A stretch of 51,500 nucleotides of DNA from a gamma proteobacterium symbiont of Stewartia floridana (GTDB lineage: Bacteria; Pseudomonadota; Gammaproteobacteria; Chromatiales; Chromatiaceae). The translations under genes were made by a program, and so were the position numbers. Below, piece after piece: positions 27,200-35,177 of the stretch (its first letter is position 1; the number at the start of each line of letters is the position of its first letter). The notes below the pieces were generated by a model. It did no database searches and was not told the DNA's origin. It saw only the letters and a list, made by a program, of their open reading frames with translations. Location of the stretch: the NCBI GenBank assembly GCA_003676145.1, contig NAUB01000011.1, positions 1 through 51,500 of the forward strand, written 5' to 3'.

Positions 27200-27228
27200 T
27201 GGCCAGCAAAAAGGCGCTGCTATATAAT
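27200..27228 (+). promoter_or_regulatory. Sigma-70-type promoter of the 53-residue gene
   Basis: TATAAT at 27223-27228 is a perfect -10. TGGCCA at 27200-27205 (4 of 6 to TTGACA) lies 17 bp upstream. The transcript would have a leader of about 80 nt before the ATG at 27316. Confidence 0.6.
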
Positions 27229-27315
27229 CCTGACTCTATGAATTATTCGTTGTCGTGAGAGTTGCGATACAGGATTCTTACGCGAGCTATTTCGACTGCA
27301 AACAAAAGGTGAATT

Positions 27316-27477
27316 ATGAGCGGACAGCCTAAAACCAGACCTAAAGTTCCTGAGGGTAAATCACGTTATCTGACCACTCGTCAGAAAGAGGCTAATGAAA
27401 AAGGATTTGTCGGCTACGATACCATTTGGGAATCGTTTCAGAAAGTGGCTGAATACACCACTCCGAAACGCCCCTAA
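27316..27477 (+). CDS. Small basic protein, 53 residues
   Basis: Not recognised. Starts MSGQPKTRPKVPEGKSRYL and ends AEYTTPKRP: Lys/Arg/Pro-rich at both ends with a more hydrophobic centre (GFVGYDTIWESFQKVAEY). AGGTGA lies well placed before the ATG. It has its own promoter at 27200-27228 and its own terminator right after the stop, so it is a complete single-gene unit, probably well expressed. No cysteines, signal peptide or membrane helix. Confidence 0.75.
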   Translation: MSGQPKTRPKVPEGKSRYLTTRQKEANEKGFVGYDTIWESFQKVAEYTTPKRP

Positions 27478-27480
27478 ATC

Positions 27481-27520
27481 AAGTGGTGCCGCGAACCTTC
27501 CATGGTTCGCGGCCACTTTT
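27481..27520 (+). terminator. Rho-independent terminator of the 53-residue gene
   Basis: Stem CCGCGAACC/GGTTCGCGG (27489-27497 and 27504-27512) extended outward by GTGG/CCAC with a small bulge, followed by TTTT. It starts three bases after the stop codon. Confidence 0.8.
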
Positions 27521-27669
27521 AGCTGCATCACCTGGCTTACTCCTTCCTAGGTTCGGCTTATCAGGCGGACGACTCTTTAACCGCCCCCCCGTACCAACGA
27601 TTCCTTTTCCGGATAAGTGCACTCTATCCGGGTATCATATAAACACCGATTTCGATGCCGGTCTTCGCA

Positions 27670-27807
27670 TTATCTAACCTGAGATCTCTGCGTCAGTTGA
27701 TTTGATTGGCAGTGCTCCCTGATCTGTTCAAGAAAAACGAGATCGAACACTCCGATCAGTAGAATCAACAGCGCGAGAGGGGATAGCAGGCTAACGATCA
27801 GCTTCAT
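27670..27807 (-). CDS. 45-residue single-helix membrane protein downstream of a Fur box
   Basis: Short frame starting ATG AAG at 27807 with GAGG eight bases upstream; an in-frame ATG two codons earlier (27813) is too close to that site. Residues 5-30 are a strongly hydrophobic helix (SLLSPLALLILLIGVFDLVF) and the C-terminal 17 residues are polar (EQIREHCQSNQLTQRS) with a single Cys. A near-perfect Fur box lies 65 bp upstream. Not recognised; it looks like an inner-membrane small protein made when iron is short. Confidence 0.6.
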   Translation of the reverse strand: MKLIVSLLSPLALLILLIGVFDLVFLEQIREHCQSNQLTQRSQVR

Positions 27808-27871
27808 AGTCATTACCTCAGTGTGAAATCGAAACACCACTTGGCTTGGTAACGACCTGGCTAAGATGAAT

Positions 27872-27890
27872 AGTAATGATAATCAATATC
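27872..27890. promoter_or_regulatory. Fur box between small membrane protein and DyP peroxidase
   Basis: AGTAATGATAATCAATATC matches 16 of 19 positions of GATAATGATAATCATTATC. It lies 65 bp before the 45-residue gene (minus) and about 150 bp before the DyP gene (plus), so it could act on either or both. Confidence 0.75.
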
Positions 27891-28042
27891 GATAACTGAC
27901 GCAAACTCGATAACAAAAAGGATCTGCTAGCGTGCTGGTTCATCGACTCAACTGCAGCCTCTAAATAGCGGTGGTGTGGTATTTCATATCGATTCAATGC
28001 AGTATAATTGTGTCCTTCTAATCTCAAATTACAGGCTGTCCC

Positions 28043-28927
28043 ATGAAGCATTGCCAACCGGGTATCCTTGCCGATGTGCCGCGCCTTGCCCGCTACCTAT
28101 CGTTTACCCTGAAACCCGATATCGATATTGATACCACCCGTAGGCTGGTGCGAGAAAAGCTCAATCTCGAGCACAGCGTGGTGGGTTTCGGACTCGAGTT
28201 GGTATTGGCCCTGGGGAAAGATATCGACGGCTTGAAGCCGTTTCCTGTCCTCTGTGGACCAGGCTTCACCGTACCGGCAACACCATCCGCACTATGGATC
28301 TGGCTGCAAGGGGATGATCGGGGTGAACTGTTACAACGCTGCCGAGGTCTGGCGCACGATTTAAGTGAAGCCTTTGTGCTGCACAAGGTGATCGATTCCT
28401 TCCAGTATCGAGACAGCCGGGATCTGACCGGTTATGAAGACGGCACTGAGAATCCCGATGGCGAGGATGCAATAAAGGCCGGTCTCGTGCAGGGCGTGGG
28501 GCCAGGCATGGACGGTTCCAGCTTTGTGGCAGTACAGCAGTGGATCCACGACCTGGATCACTTCCAGGAGCTGACTCAAACGGAGCGTGACAACATCATC
28601 GGCCGACGTATCAGTGACAATGAGGAGCTGGATGAAGCGCCACCATCCGCTCATGTCAAACGCACAGCCCAGGAGGATTTCGAGCCTGAAGCCTTTATTT
28701 TGCGTCGTTCCATGCCCTGGGCGGATGAACATCAAGCCGGCTTGGTGTTTGTTGCCTTCGGCCACTCCTTTGATGCGTTCGAAGCACTCTTGACACGCAT
28801 GACCGGTAAGGATGATGGGATTTGTGACGCCCTATTTCGCTTTTCCCAACCGATCAGCGGTAGTTACTACTGGTGTCCTCCGGTCAAGGATGGAGAGCTG
28901 GATTTGAGTCTACTCGGTCTCTCTTGA
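28043..28927 (+). CDS. DyP-type haem peroxidase
   Basis: 294 residues, no Tat or Sec signal, so cytoplasmic (or cargo of an encapsulin elsewhere). The DyP signature GXXDG is present as TGYEDGTENPDG (about 132-143), giving the distal Asp; FGHSFDAFEALLTRMTG with the C-terminal SGSYYWCPP completes the haem pocket pattern. DyP enzymes oxidise dyes and phenols with peroxide. The EfeB branch takes part in iron uptake, and the upstream Fur box suggests iron-linked expression here. The start at 28043 has no clear ribosome-binding site. Confidence 0.9.
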   Translation: MKHCQPGILADVPRLARYLSFTLKPDIDIDTTRRLVREKLNLEHSVVGFGLELVLALGKDIDGLKPFPVLCGPGFTVPATPSALWIWLQGDDRGELLQRCRGLAHDLSEAFVLHKVIDSFQYRDSRDLTGYEDGTENPDGEDAIKAGLVQGVGPGMDGSSFVAVQQWIHDLDHFQELTQTERDNIIGRRISDNEELDEAPPSAHVKRTAQEDFEPEAFILRRSMPWADEHQAGLVFVAFGHSFDAFEALLTRMTGKDDGICDALFRFSQPISGSYYWCPPVKDGELDLSLLGLS

Positions 28928-29101
28928 TATCAGTCTTAGGGACACTTGGCTAATTTACACTTTGTCATGCTGGTGAATACCGAGAGCCGGGAAAAGTAAT
29001 CACTTGGGTCATACACCTTAGAAATTATGCTTACACCAAGATCGCTTGGAGAGTTTCCACTCAAACAGGAATGAATCGACTCTCAGAGACTCCCTGTCGG
29101 T

Positions 29102-30505
29102 TTAAAAACAGGCAGCGACCCTGGCCAGAGCCCGTTCAATATCGTCATTCCATTCGCAGGCACAGGAGAGTCGCATAAAGTTTTGATACTTGGCGGCGGC
29201 GGAAAAGATCGGTCCGGGCGCAATACTGATTCCTTTGTGCAGCAGATCCCGCGCCATGGAGAAGCTGTCCCGCTTATCCGGCAGTTCAACCCAGATAACA
29301 AAACCGCCCTGAGGTCGGGTGATGCGAGTACCCTTCGGGAACAGGCTCTCCACCGCATTGCTCATGCGCTCGACCGCCTGTGCATAATCCTCTCTGGTTT
29401 TTCTCAGATGTCTTTCATACTGACCATTCTCCAACAGTTGCGCCACTGCTAGTTGGGGCAGGGTGGGAGTAGCCAGATTGGTAACAAATTTCAAATACTC
29501 CACCGCCTGCAGATATTGTCCAGGCACGATCCAACCCACTCTCAGGCCTGGTGAGAGGGTTTTCGAGACCGATGAGCAGTGCAGTACCAAACCCTGCTGA
29601 TCATAGCTTTTACAAACCCCGGGGCGTTGTTGACTGAATCCCAGGTCGCCGTAGACATCATCCTCAATCAGTGGAATTCGATGCGATGCGAGTAATTCGA
29701 CCAGATCACGTTTGTGTGACTCGCTCATACAATAACCGAGGGGATTGCTGTAGTTCGGTACCAGGATACAGGCCTTGACCGGCCACTGCTCCAGTGCCAT
29801 CTGCAGGGCTTGGAGTGAGATACCCTCCCTCGGGTGTGTAGGGATCTCCAACGCCTTGAGCCCCAAGGATTCGATTACCTGTAACAAGCCATAAAAGGTG
29901 GGTGATTCAATCGCGATCACATCACCAGGCTGGGTAGTGGCACGCAACGCCAGGGTGAGTGCCTCCTGACAGCCATTGGTAATGACGATGTCATCGACGT
30001 TGACACTACAGCCAATTTCACCCATCCGGCGGGCGATCTGTCGGCGCAGTTCCGGTACACCTGGAGGGAATTCGTATCCGGCACTGCGTTGGCGTTGCAG
30101 CCGGTTGGCCTTGGCCATCGCCTTCTCGATCTGCCGGGTTGGCAGATAGACAGGCGCTGGAACCGCAGCCCCAAGCTGGATCATATCGGGTTGGTTGGAA
30201 GCCTTGACCAGTTGTAGCGCAAGATCCTGACCGGTTACTGGGGATGGGCGGTTTTTCGGCTTCGAAATCTCCGGCTCGTCACTACTCAAGGATGGGCGTA
30301 GGCGCACATAGAAACCGGAGCGGGAGCGGGCCTCGATATAACCCTCATCCTCCAGTTTGCGGTAGACCGCTACACTGGTTGCGGTGCTCACCCGATGTTG
30401 GGCGCTGAATCGGCGGATTCCGGGCAGACGTTCTCCTGGTCGATAGTGGCCGATGGCAATCTGATCCACAAGTTGCGCTGCCAGCTGTTGGTAGAGAAAG
30501 GACAT
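29102..30505 (-). CDS. MocR-family regulator (GntR HTH plus aminotransferase domain)
   Basis: 467 residues from the ATG at 30505. The winged-helix GntR domain is at the N-terminus (YQQLAAQLVDQIAIGHYRPGERLPGIRRFSAQHRVS); a linker (about 80-105) leads to a fold-type I aminotransferase domain with VTNGCQEALTLALRATTQPGDVI, NYSNPLGYCMS and the PLP lysine region HCSSVSKTLSPGLRVGW. MocR proteins sense PLP or amino-compounds. The gene faces phzF with the class IV aminotransferase gene, its likely targets. The frame reaches a TTG at 30562, but those bases are the -35 box of its promoter. Confidence 0.9.
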   Translation of the reverse strand: MSFLYQQLAAQLVDQIAIGHYRPGERLPGIRRFSAQHRVSTATSVAVYRKLEDEGYIEARSRSGFYVRLRPSLSSDEPEISKPKNRPSPVTGQDLALQLVKASNQPDMIQLGAAVPAPVYLPTRQIEKAMAKANRLQRQRSAGYEFPPGVPELRRQIARRMGEIGCSVNVDDIVITNGCQEALTLALRATTQPGDVIAIESPTFYGLLQVIESLGLKALEIPTHPREGISLQALQMALEQWPVKACILVPNYSNPLGYCMSESHKRDLVELLASHRIPLIEDDVYGDLGFSQQRPGVCKSYDQQGLVLHCSSVSKTLSPGLRVGWIVPGQYLQAVEYLKFVTNLATPTLPQLAVAQLLENGQYERHLRKTREDYAQAVERMSNAVESLFPKGTRITRPQGGFVIWVELPDKRDSFSMARDLLHKGISIAPGPIFSAAAKYQNFMRLSCACEWNDDIERALARVAACF

Positions 30506-30533
30506 GGTGAAACCACTACAGTTGTTACAAGTT

Positions 30534-30562
30534 TGAATAGATACAGATTGCTTTATTGTCAA
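30534..30562 (-). promoter_or_regulatory. Promoter of the MocR gene
   Basis: Perfect -35 TTGACA (30562-30557), 17-bp spacer, -10 TATTCA (30539-30534, 4 of 6). The ATG follows about 28 bp downstream of the -10. Confidence 0.7.
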
Positions 30563-30570
30563 ACTGTATC
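30540..30570. promoter_or_regulatory. Putative MocR operator (GATACAG-N17-CTGTATC)
   Basis: Seven-base perfect inverted arms at 30540-30546 and 30564-30570. They overlap the -35 and spacer of the MocR promoter and lie about 80 bp upstream of phzF. Position suits autorepression and control of the divergent genes. Confidence 0.5.
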
Positions 30571-30651
30571 GCTACAATAACTGAAATATGACTCTGTACT
30601 GGTAATTTGTAAAGGCTTAGACTTGATTTGTCACTATCAGGGAGATCAATA

Positions 30652-31443
30652 ATGGCCAACTCAATCTACATCGTAGATGCATTCACGCACCAACCATTCA
30701 AAGGCAATCCTGCCGCGGTTTGTCTGCTCGATCAGCCGGTCGATACTGCCTGGATGCAGTCCGTTGCAAGCGAAATCAATCTATCCGATACAGCATTTCT
30801 ACTGCCGATGGGCGACGGTGAGTGGAACCTTCGTTGGTTTACACCTCGCACAGAAGTCGATCTCTGTGGCCATGCAACGCTTGCCGCAGCTCATATACTC
30901 TGGAGTGAACTGAAGCAAACCCAGGAGCAATTGATTTTCCACAGTCCCAGCGGCCTGTTAAAGGCCTCCAGGGAGCCGCGGGGAATAATGCTCGATTTTC
31001 CGACCGATCATCTGATCGAGCAGAGCATCGAACAACCCTTGATCGATGGGTTGGGCAGTCGACCGGAAAAGCTATTCAGGGGGAGGGAGGACCTGTTAGC
31101 CGTTTACCATAGTGCACATCAGGTCAGAACCCTCAGCCCGGATCAAATAGCCTTGTCCAACATCTCTTGCCGCGGTGTGATAACGACGGCACCCGGAGAT
31201 GAGGATGGGGTGGACTTTATATCGCGCTTTTTTGCCCCGGCCCTTGGTATTGCGGAAGACCCGGTTACTGGCTCAGCGCATTGCACGTTGGCTCCCTTCT
31301 GGAGTAAGCAACTTGGTAAACAGACACTAAAAGCCTACCAGGCCTCACAGCGTGGTGGTGAAATCGACATCAGGATTGATGATCAAAGGGTTATGCTGAT
31401 TGGCCAGACCGTTACCATCATGGAGGGTAAACTTCATGCCTGA
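30652..31443 (+). CDS. PhzF-family isomerase
   Basis: 263 residues from the ATG at 30652, which has GGGAGA six bases upstream (the frame begins earlier at 30628). PhzF features: IVDAFTHQPFKGNPAAVCLLD, the catalytic Glu in SEINLSDTAF, TEVDLCGHATLAAAHIL, and the C-terminal DPVTGSAHCTLAPFW. PhzF enzymes isomerise small amino- or keto-acids by acid-base chemistry; outside phenazine clusters the substrate is unknown. The stop overlaps the next gene's start by eight bases. Confidence 0.9.
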   Translation: MANSIYIVDAFTHQPFKGNPAAVCLLDQPVDTAWMQSVASEINLSDTAFLLPMGDGEWNLRWFTPRTEVDLCGHATLAAAHILWSELKQTQEQLIFHSPSGLLKASREPRGIMLDFPTDHLIEQSIEQPLIDGLGSRPEKLFRGREDLLAVYHSAHQVRTLSPDQIALSNISCRGVITTAPGDEDGVDFISRFFAPALGIAEDPVTGSAHCTLAPFWSKQLGKQTLKAYQASQRGGEIDIRIDDQRVMLIGQTVTIMEGKLHA

Positions 31444-32308
31444 ATCACCGAGCTGTTGGATCAATGGGAAACTGGTCACAAGAAACGAAGCCAATGTATC
31501 TGTGTTCGACCATGGATTTCTTTATGGTGATGGTGTTTTCGAAGGAATTCGATTCTTCAATAATCACCCATTCATGTTGCATGAACACCTTGTTCGATTA
31601 CAAAAATCTGCCAAAGCAATCGGACTTGAGTTACCTTACGACAATCAGGCAGTTCTGAATGCGATCGAATTAGTCATCAATAATTTTACTGAAGATTCCG
31701 GTTACTTGAGGCTGATTGTGACTCGAGGAGTTGGGCCTTTGGGATTAGACCCGACAGGTTGTACAAAGCCGAGCCTCTTTATCATGGCGGATCAACTGGC
31801 CATTGTCAGTGAACGTACTAGATCAGCAGGAGTGAAACTAATCATCGCTTCAACAAGGCGCTTACCCAATGATGGCCTTGATTCCAGGATAAAAAGCCTC
31901 AACTATCTGAACCAGATTTTGGCGAGAATGGAAGCAAACCAAGCAGGTGCAGATGAAGCTGTATTACTCAATCAGGCCGGCAGAGTTGCTGAAGGCACAA
32001 CAGAGAATCTGTTCATAGTCGTGGAGGGTAGATTGCTGACGCCACCTGTTACTGAAGGTGCCCTGGATGGTATTACGCGTAAACTGGTGATTCAGTTAGC
32101 GCAGCAAAATGGGGTATCGGTGACAGAAAGTCCGTTAACCTCCTATGATCTCTACAATGCTGATGAGTGCTTCTTAACCGGTACGGGTGCCGAGTTGATA
32201 CCTGTTCGGGAAATCGACGGTAGAAGAGTGAATGCCTGTCCTGGGCCTATATTTCAACAATTGGAAGGGAATTACAGGAAAATGATAGCTGTCCAGGATC
32301 TGTACTGA
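31436..32308 (+). CDS. Class IV PLP aminotransferase (branched-chain / D-amino-acid type)
   Basis: 290 residues from the ATG at 31436; GGAGGG lies eight bases before it inside phzF. Fold-type IV signatures: VFDHGFLYGDGVFEGIR (about 21-37), RIKSLNYLNQILARMEA with the PLP Lys (about 160), and AVLLNQAGRVAEGTTENLFIV. The family includes IlvE, D-alanine aminotransferase and aminodeoxychorismate lyase; sequence resembles IlvE most, but its place with phzF and mocR suggests a side pathway of amino-acid metabolism. Cytoplasmic. Confidence 0.88.
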   Translation: MPESPSCWINGKLVTRNEANVSVFDHGFLYGDGVFEGIRFFNNHPFMLHEHLVRLQKSAKAIGLELPYDNQAVLNAIELVINNFTEDSGYLRLIVTRGVGPLGLDPTGCTKPSLFIMADQLAIVSERTRSAGVKLIIASTRRLPNDGLDSRIKSLNYLNQILARMEANQAGADEAVLLNQAGRVAEGTTENLFIVVEGRLLTPPVTEGALDGITRKLVIQLAQQNGVSVTESPLTSYDLYNADECFLTGTGAELIPVREIDGRRVNACPGPIFQQLEGNYRKMIAVQDLY

Positions 32309-32437
32309 CAGCTCTACAGAGCAAAAACAGTTATTTGAAGTGATATCCCTGTTCAGCGGAATGATGAGTGGAACAATCTGAATTCTCCAATGCCTGAGGC
32401 CAGGAGATCCAGTAAAAATATCGTGTGATTACCGTGA

Positions 32438-32698
32438 TTAATCATCTCGTCGTTCGACAAGCTCGGGATCTGCAGTAATCTCACGATAGACCTCAATCCT
32501 TGAGCCCTCTTCAACAACCGCATCCAGTTTTGCTATTTTTCCAAAGATTCCCACTTTCTGTCGAGTCAGGTCAATCTCAGGAAACTGTTCAAGCAAGCCT
32601 GACTTCTCGATTGCCTGCATTACTGTGGAACCGTCAGGGACTTCGAGTTTGAGCCATAACTGTTTGAATTTGTCTGCGTAGGCAACACCAATGTTCAT
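32438..32698 (-). CDS. rnfH: RnfH, Rnf-associated ubiquitin-fold protein
   Basis: 86 residues. Beta-grasp RnfH pattern: NIGVAYADKFKQLWLKLEVPDGSTVMQAIEKSGLLEQFPEIDL, then KVGIFGKIAKLDAVVEEGSRIEVYREI. It closes the rnfABCDGEH operon as in the rnf1 cluster of Azotobacter and Rhodobacter, the version tied to nitrogen fixation. Its exact role is not known. It follows rnfE by 22 bp. Confidence 0.92.
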   Translation of the reverse strand: MNIGVAYADKFKQLWLKLEVPDGSTVMQAIEKSGLLEQFPEIDLTRQKVGIFGKIAKLDAVVEEGSRIEVYREITADPELVERRDD

Positions 32699-32720
32699 TT
32701 TTAATACCTGCAGTGATCAA

Positions 32721-33428
32721 TCAGGATGATTCCGGTTGTAATTCAGCTGACGCTTCAGTCGCCTTTTGCTCTCTTTCAGCCATTTTTCGGTCCAGCAATC
32801 TCTTCATTGCCAGAATGAACCCCATAACCAAGAACCCTCCAGGTGGTAAGATGATCAATAGAAAACCTTTGTAGTCATCGATCAGTGTGATCTCAATGAA
32901 GTGGGCCCAGCTGCCGAGCAGTTGGGCAGCGTTGTTAAACAAAGTACCACTGCCCAGTATCTCTCTTGCCGCACCGAGCAATACCATTGCAAAGGTGAAT
33001 CCTATGCCCATCATTAAACCGTCATACATGGATTTCACAACGGTATTGCGGGAAGCAAAGGATTCCGCCCGACCGAGAATGGCGCAATTCGTCACGATCA
33101 ATGGGATAAAAAGGCCCAGTACTTTATGCAGATCATGAACCCAGGCGTTCATCGACATGTCGACCAGTGTCACCAGCACGGCGATAATCAGTACAAATAC
33201 CGGGATCCGAACCTGAGGGGTGATAATGCCGCGCAACAGAGAGATCAACAGGCCGGAAGCGACCATAACGACTGTCGTAGCCAGACCCATTCCCAGGCCA
33301 TTGGTTGCCGTACCGGTTACGGCCAATAGGGGGCAAAGGCCTAATGCCTGTGCAAAAACGATATTGTTATCCCACAAGCCATCTTTGGTAATACGTCTAT
33401 AGTCACTGCTCATAATCGATTTACTCAC
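32721..33428 (-). CDS. rnfE: Rnf complex membrane subunit E
   Basis: 235 residues, six predicted transmembrane helices. RnfE/NqrD pattern: [72 protein letters not shown]. The GTG at 33428 overlaps the rnfG stop; an ATG five codons later (33413) is an equal candidate. The Cys in GLCPL and TNCAI are conserved in the family, where RnfA/RnfE cysteines hold a membrane-embedded iron-sulfur centre. Confidence 0.95.
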   Translation of the reverse strand: MSKSIMSSDYRRITKDGLWDNNIVFAQALGLCPLLAVTGTATNGLGMGLATTVVMVASGLLISLLRGIITPQVRIPVFVLIIAVLVTLVDMSMNAWVHDLHKVLGLFIPLIVTNCAILGRAESFASRNTVVKSMYDGLMMGIGFTFAMVLLGAAREILGSGTLFNNAAQLLGSWAHFIEITLIDDYKGFLLIILPPGGFLVMGFILAMKRLLDRKMAEREQKATEASAELQPESS

Positions 33429-34092
33429 TTAAGGAGGCACGTTGCAGAGGCTCGTCATCTGAATTGATTACAGGTGGGCGGAGCAGTTCGTCCGTATGTT
33501 GCTGGAAAAAAACCAGACCATCATGGACCGCGGTGACGATGGCGCGGGGTGTAATGGTCGCACCACTGAACTGATCAAACTTTCCGCCATCCTTTTTGAC
33601 ACGCCATTGCTGATTGGAGGTGTTATCTAAAGAATGATCGTTAAAACCCAAAATCCAGTCATCTTTCGCCACCTCGATCTTATCACCCAGACCGGGTGTC
33701 TCCGCGTGTGACAGTACCCTAACGCCCAATACCTCTCCCTTAGCATTGATCCCCATAATAAGCCGAATATCTCCAGCATATCCCTTGCCGACAACTTCCC
33801 AGGCAAGTGCATTGACCTGCATGCCCTGTAGTCCACGGTATACGGTCAGATTGTCTCCCTTGTTATCGGGAATGCTCAAAGGTTGATCGAGCAGATCACT
33901 GTCATAATATTCGGTGGGGACAACCTGATTCAGAGAACGCAGCAGATCCTCTTTTTGTCTTGCCATGATGTCATCCTTGGTGGCGATATTGCCGGCCACC
34001 AAAAGTGCGGTTGCAAGTGTAGAGAAGCCACCTAACAGTACGGCCTGATAGCCAACCCGCTTACGATATTGGGGTTCTTTTGGAGTGCTCAT
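33421..34092 (-). CDS. rnfG: Rnf complex FMN subunit G
   Basis: 223 residues. One N-terminal transmembrane helix (about 12-32), then a periplasmic FMN-binding domain with the flavinylation motif FSGATITPRAIV (about 182-193), Thr being the usual covalent FMN site. Its start overlaps the rnfD stop (ATGA, four bases). Confidence 0.96.
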   Translation of the reverse strand: MSTPKEPQYRKRVGYQAVLLGGFSTLATALLVAGNIATKDDIMARQKEDLLRSLNQVVPTEYYDSDLLDQPLSIPDNKGDNLTVYRGLQGMQVNALAWEVVGKGYAGDIRLIMGINAKGEVLGVRVLSHAETPGLGDKIEVAKDDWILGFNDHSLDNTSNQQWRVKKDGGKFDQFSGATITPRAIVTAVHDGLVFFQQHTDELLRPPVINSDDEPLQRASLSE

Positions 34093-35177
34093 TTGCTATC
34101 AGCTCCCTCATTGCTGTATACCAGCGGCTCACCTTTTCGGTCACGACCGTAAATTCGCGGTTTCAGGTAGTGATCGATCAAGGGGGTACAGGCATTCATC
34201 AACATGACGGCAAACGCCACGCCTTCCGGGTATCCAGCCCAGGTTCTGATCACGTAGATCAGCAGGCCGCAACCGGCGCCAAACAGTATTTGACCACGGA
34301 TGGAAACCGGAGATGTAACAAGATCCGTCGCGATGAAGAAAGCGCACAGAATTGCAGCACCACTTAGAAGGTGTGTCATCGGACCAACATAACTATCTGA
34401 ATCGATCAGATGGAAGAGGCTGGCCAATAGTGCCAAGGTGCCCAGCATCGAGAGAGGTATATGCCAGGTGATCACCTTTTTGTAGATCAGAAACAGTCCC
34501 CCCAGAAGCAGTAACAAGGCCGATGTTTCACCGAGACTGCCCGAGGTCTGCCCCCACAACTGTTGCCAGATCGATGCCGTTGTCGTTGCTGCTTCCGGTA
34601 ACCCAACACCCTGGCCAAGCTCAGTCTTGAGATGTCCCAGTGTGGTTGCGCTACTGACGGCATCGATAGAATCCGAGGAGCCGAATGTGATTGCGAGACT
34701 CTCCAGAAAGCCAGGGGCCTGGGCGGAGAACAGGGGGGCAGGCTGATTAAAAAGCGTCATTTCGAGTGGAAATGAGATCAGCAGGGCAACCCGGGCGACC
34801 ATTGCCGGATTGAAAAGATTCTGGCCCAATCCACCAAATACCTGTTTGGCAACAATGATGGCAAGCAACGCGCCAATCAAGCCGATCCACCAGGGAGCCC
34901 AGGGAGGTAGCGTCATCGCCAACAACCAGCCCGTTAATACAGCAGAACCATCCATAAGAAAGGGCTTGATGGGTTTTCCGGCAACTCTTAAGGAGAAGGC
35001 TTCAGCGACCACACAAGCCACGATAGTAGTAAGAAAAAGGAAGATAGCCGGCCAGCCGAATTGATAGAGCCCGAACAGTGTGGCGGGGAGTAGGCTGAGC
35101 ATAACCAGCCCCATGGTTCTGCTGATACTACTCTTGGCATGGGTATAGGGACCGAAGGTGGTTGTCTCTTCACTCAT
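34089..35177 (-). CDS. rnfD: Rnf complex membrane subunit D
   Basis: 362 residues with about nine to ten transmembrane helices. The covalent FMN motif is SSATTLGHLKTE (about 178-189). Conserved blocks: DGSAVLTGWLLAMTLPPWAPWWIGLIGALLAIIVAKQVFGGLGQNLFNPAMVAR and FFIATDLVTSPVSIRGQILFGAGCG. Starts with a four-base overlap with rnfC. Confidence 0.96.
   Translation of the reverse strand: MSEETTTFGPYTHAKSSISRTMGLVMLSLLPATLFGLYQFGWPAIFLFLTTIVACVVAEAFSLRVAGKPIKPFLMDGSAVLTGWLLAMTLPPWAPWWIGLIGALLAIIVAKQVFGGLGQNLFNPAMVARVALLISFPLEMTLFNQPAPLFSAQAPGFLESLAITFGSSDSIDAVSSATTLGHLKTELGQGVGLPEAATTTASIWQQLWGQTSGSLGETSALLLLLGGLFLIYKKVITWHIPLSMLGTLALLASLFHLIDSDSYVGPMTHLLSGAAILCAFFIATDLVTSPVSIRGQILFGAGCGLLIYVIRTWAGYPEGVAFAVMLMNACTPLIDHYLKPRIYGRDRKGEPLVYSNEGADSK

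Noticed and set aside
30506-30562. Longer N-terminus of the MocR regulator from a TTG at 30562
   Set aside because: The TTG is part of a perfect -35 box; the GntR domain begins at the ATG at 30505.
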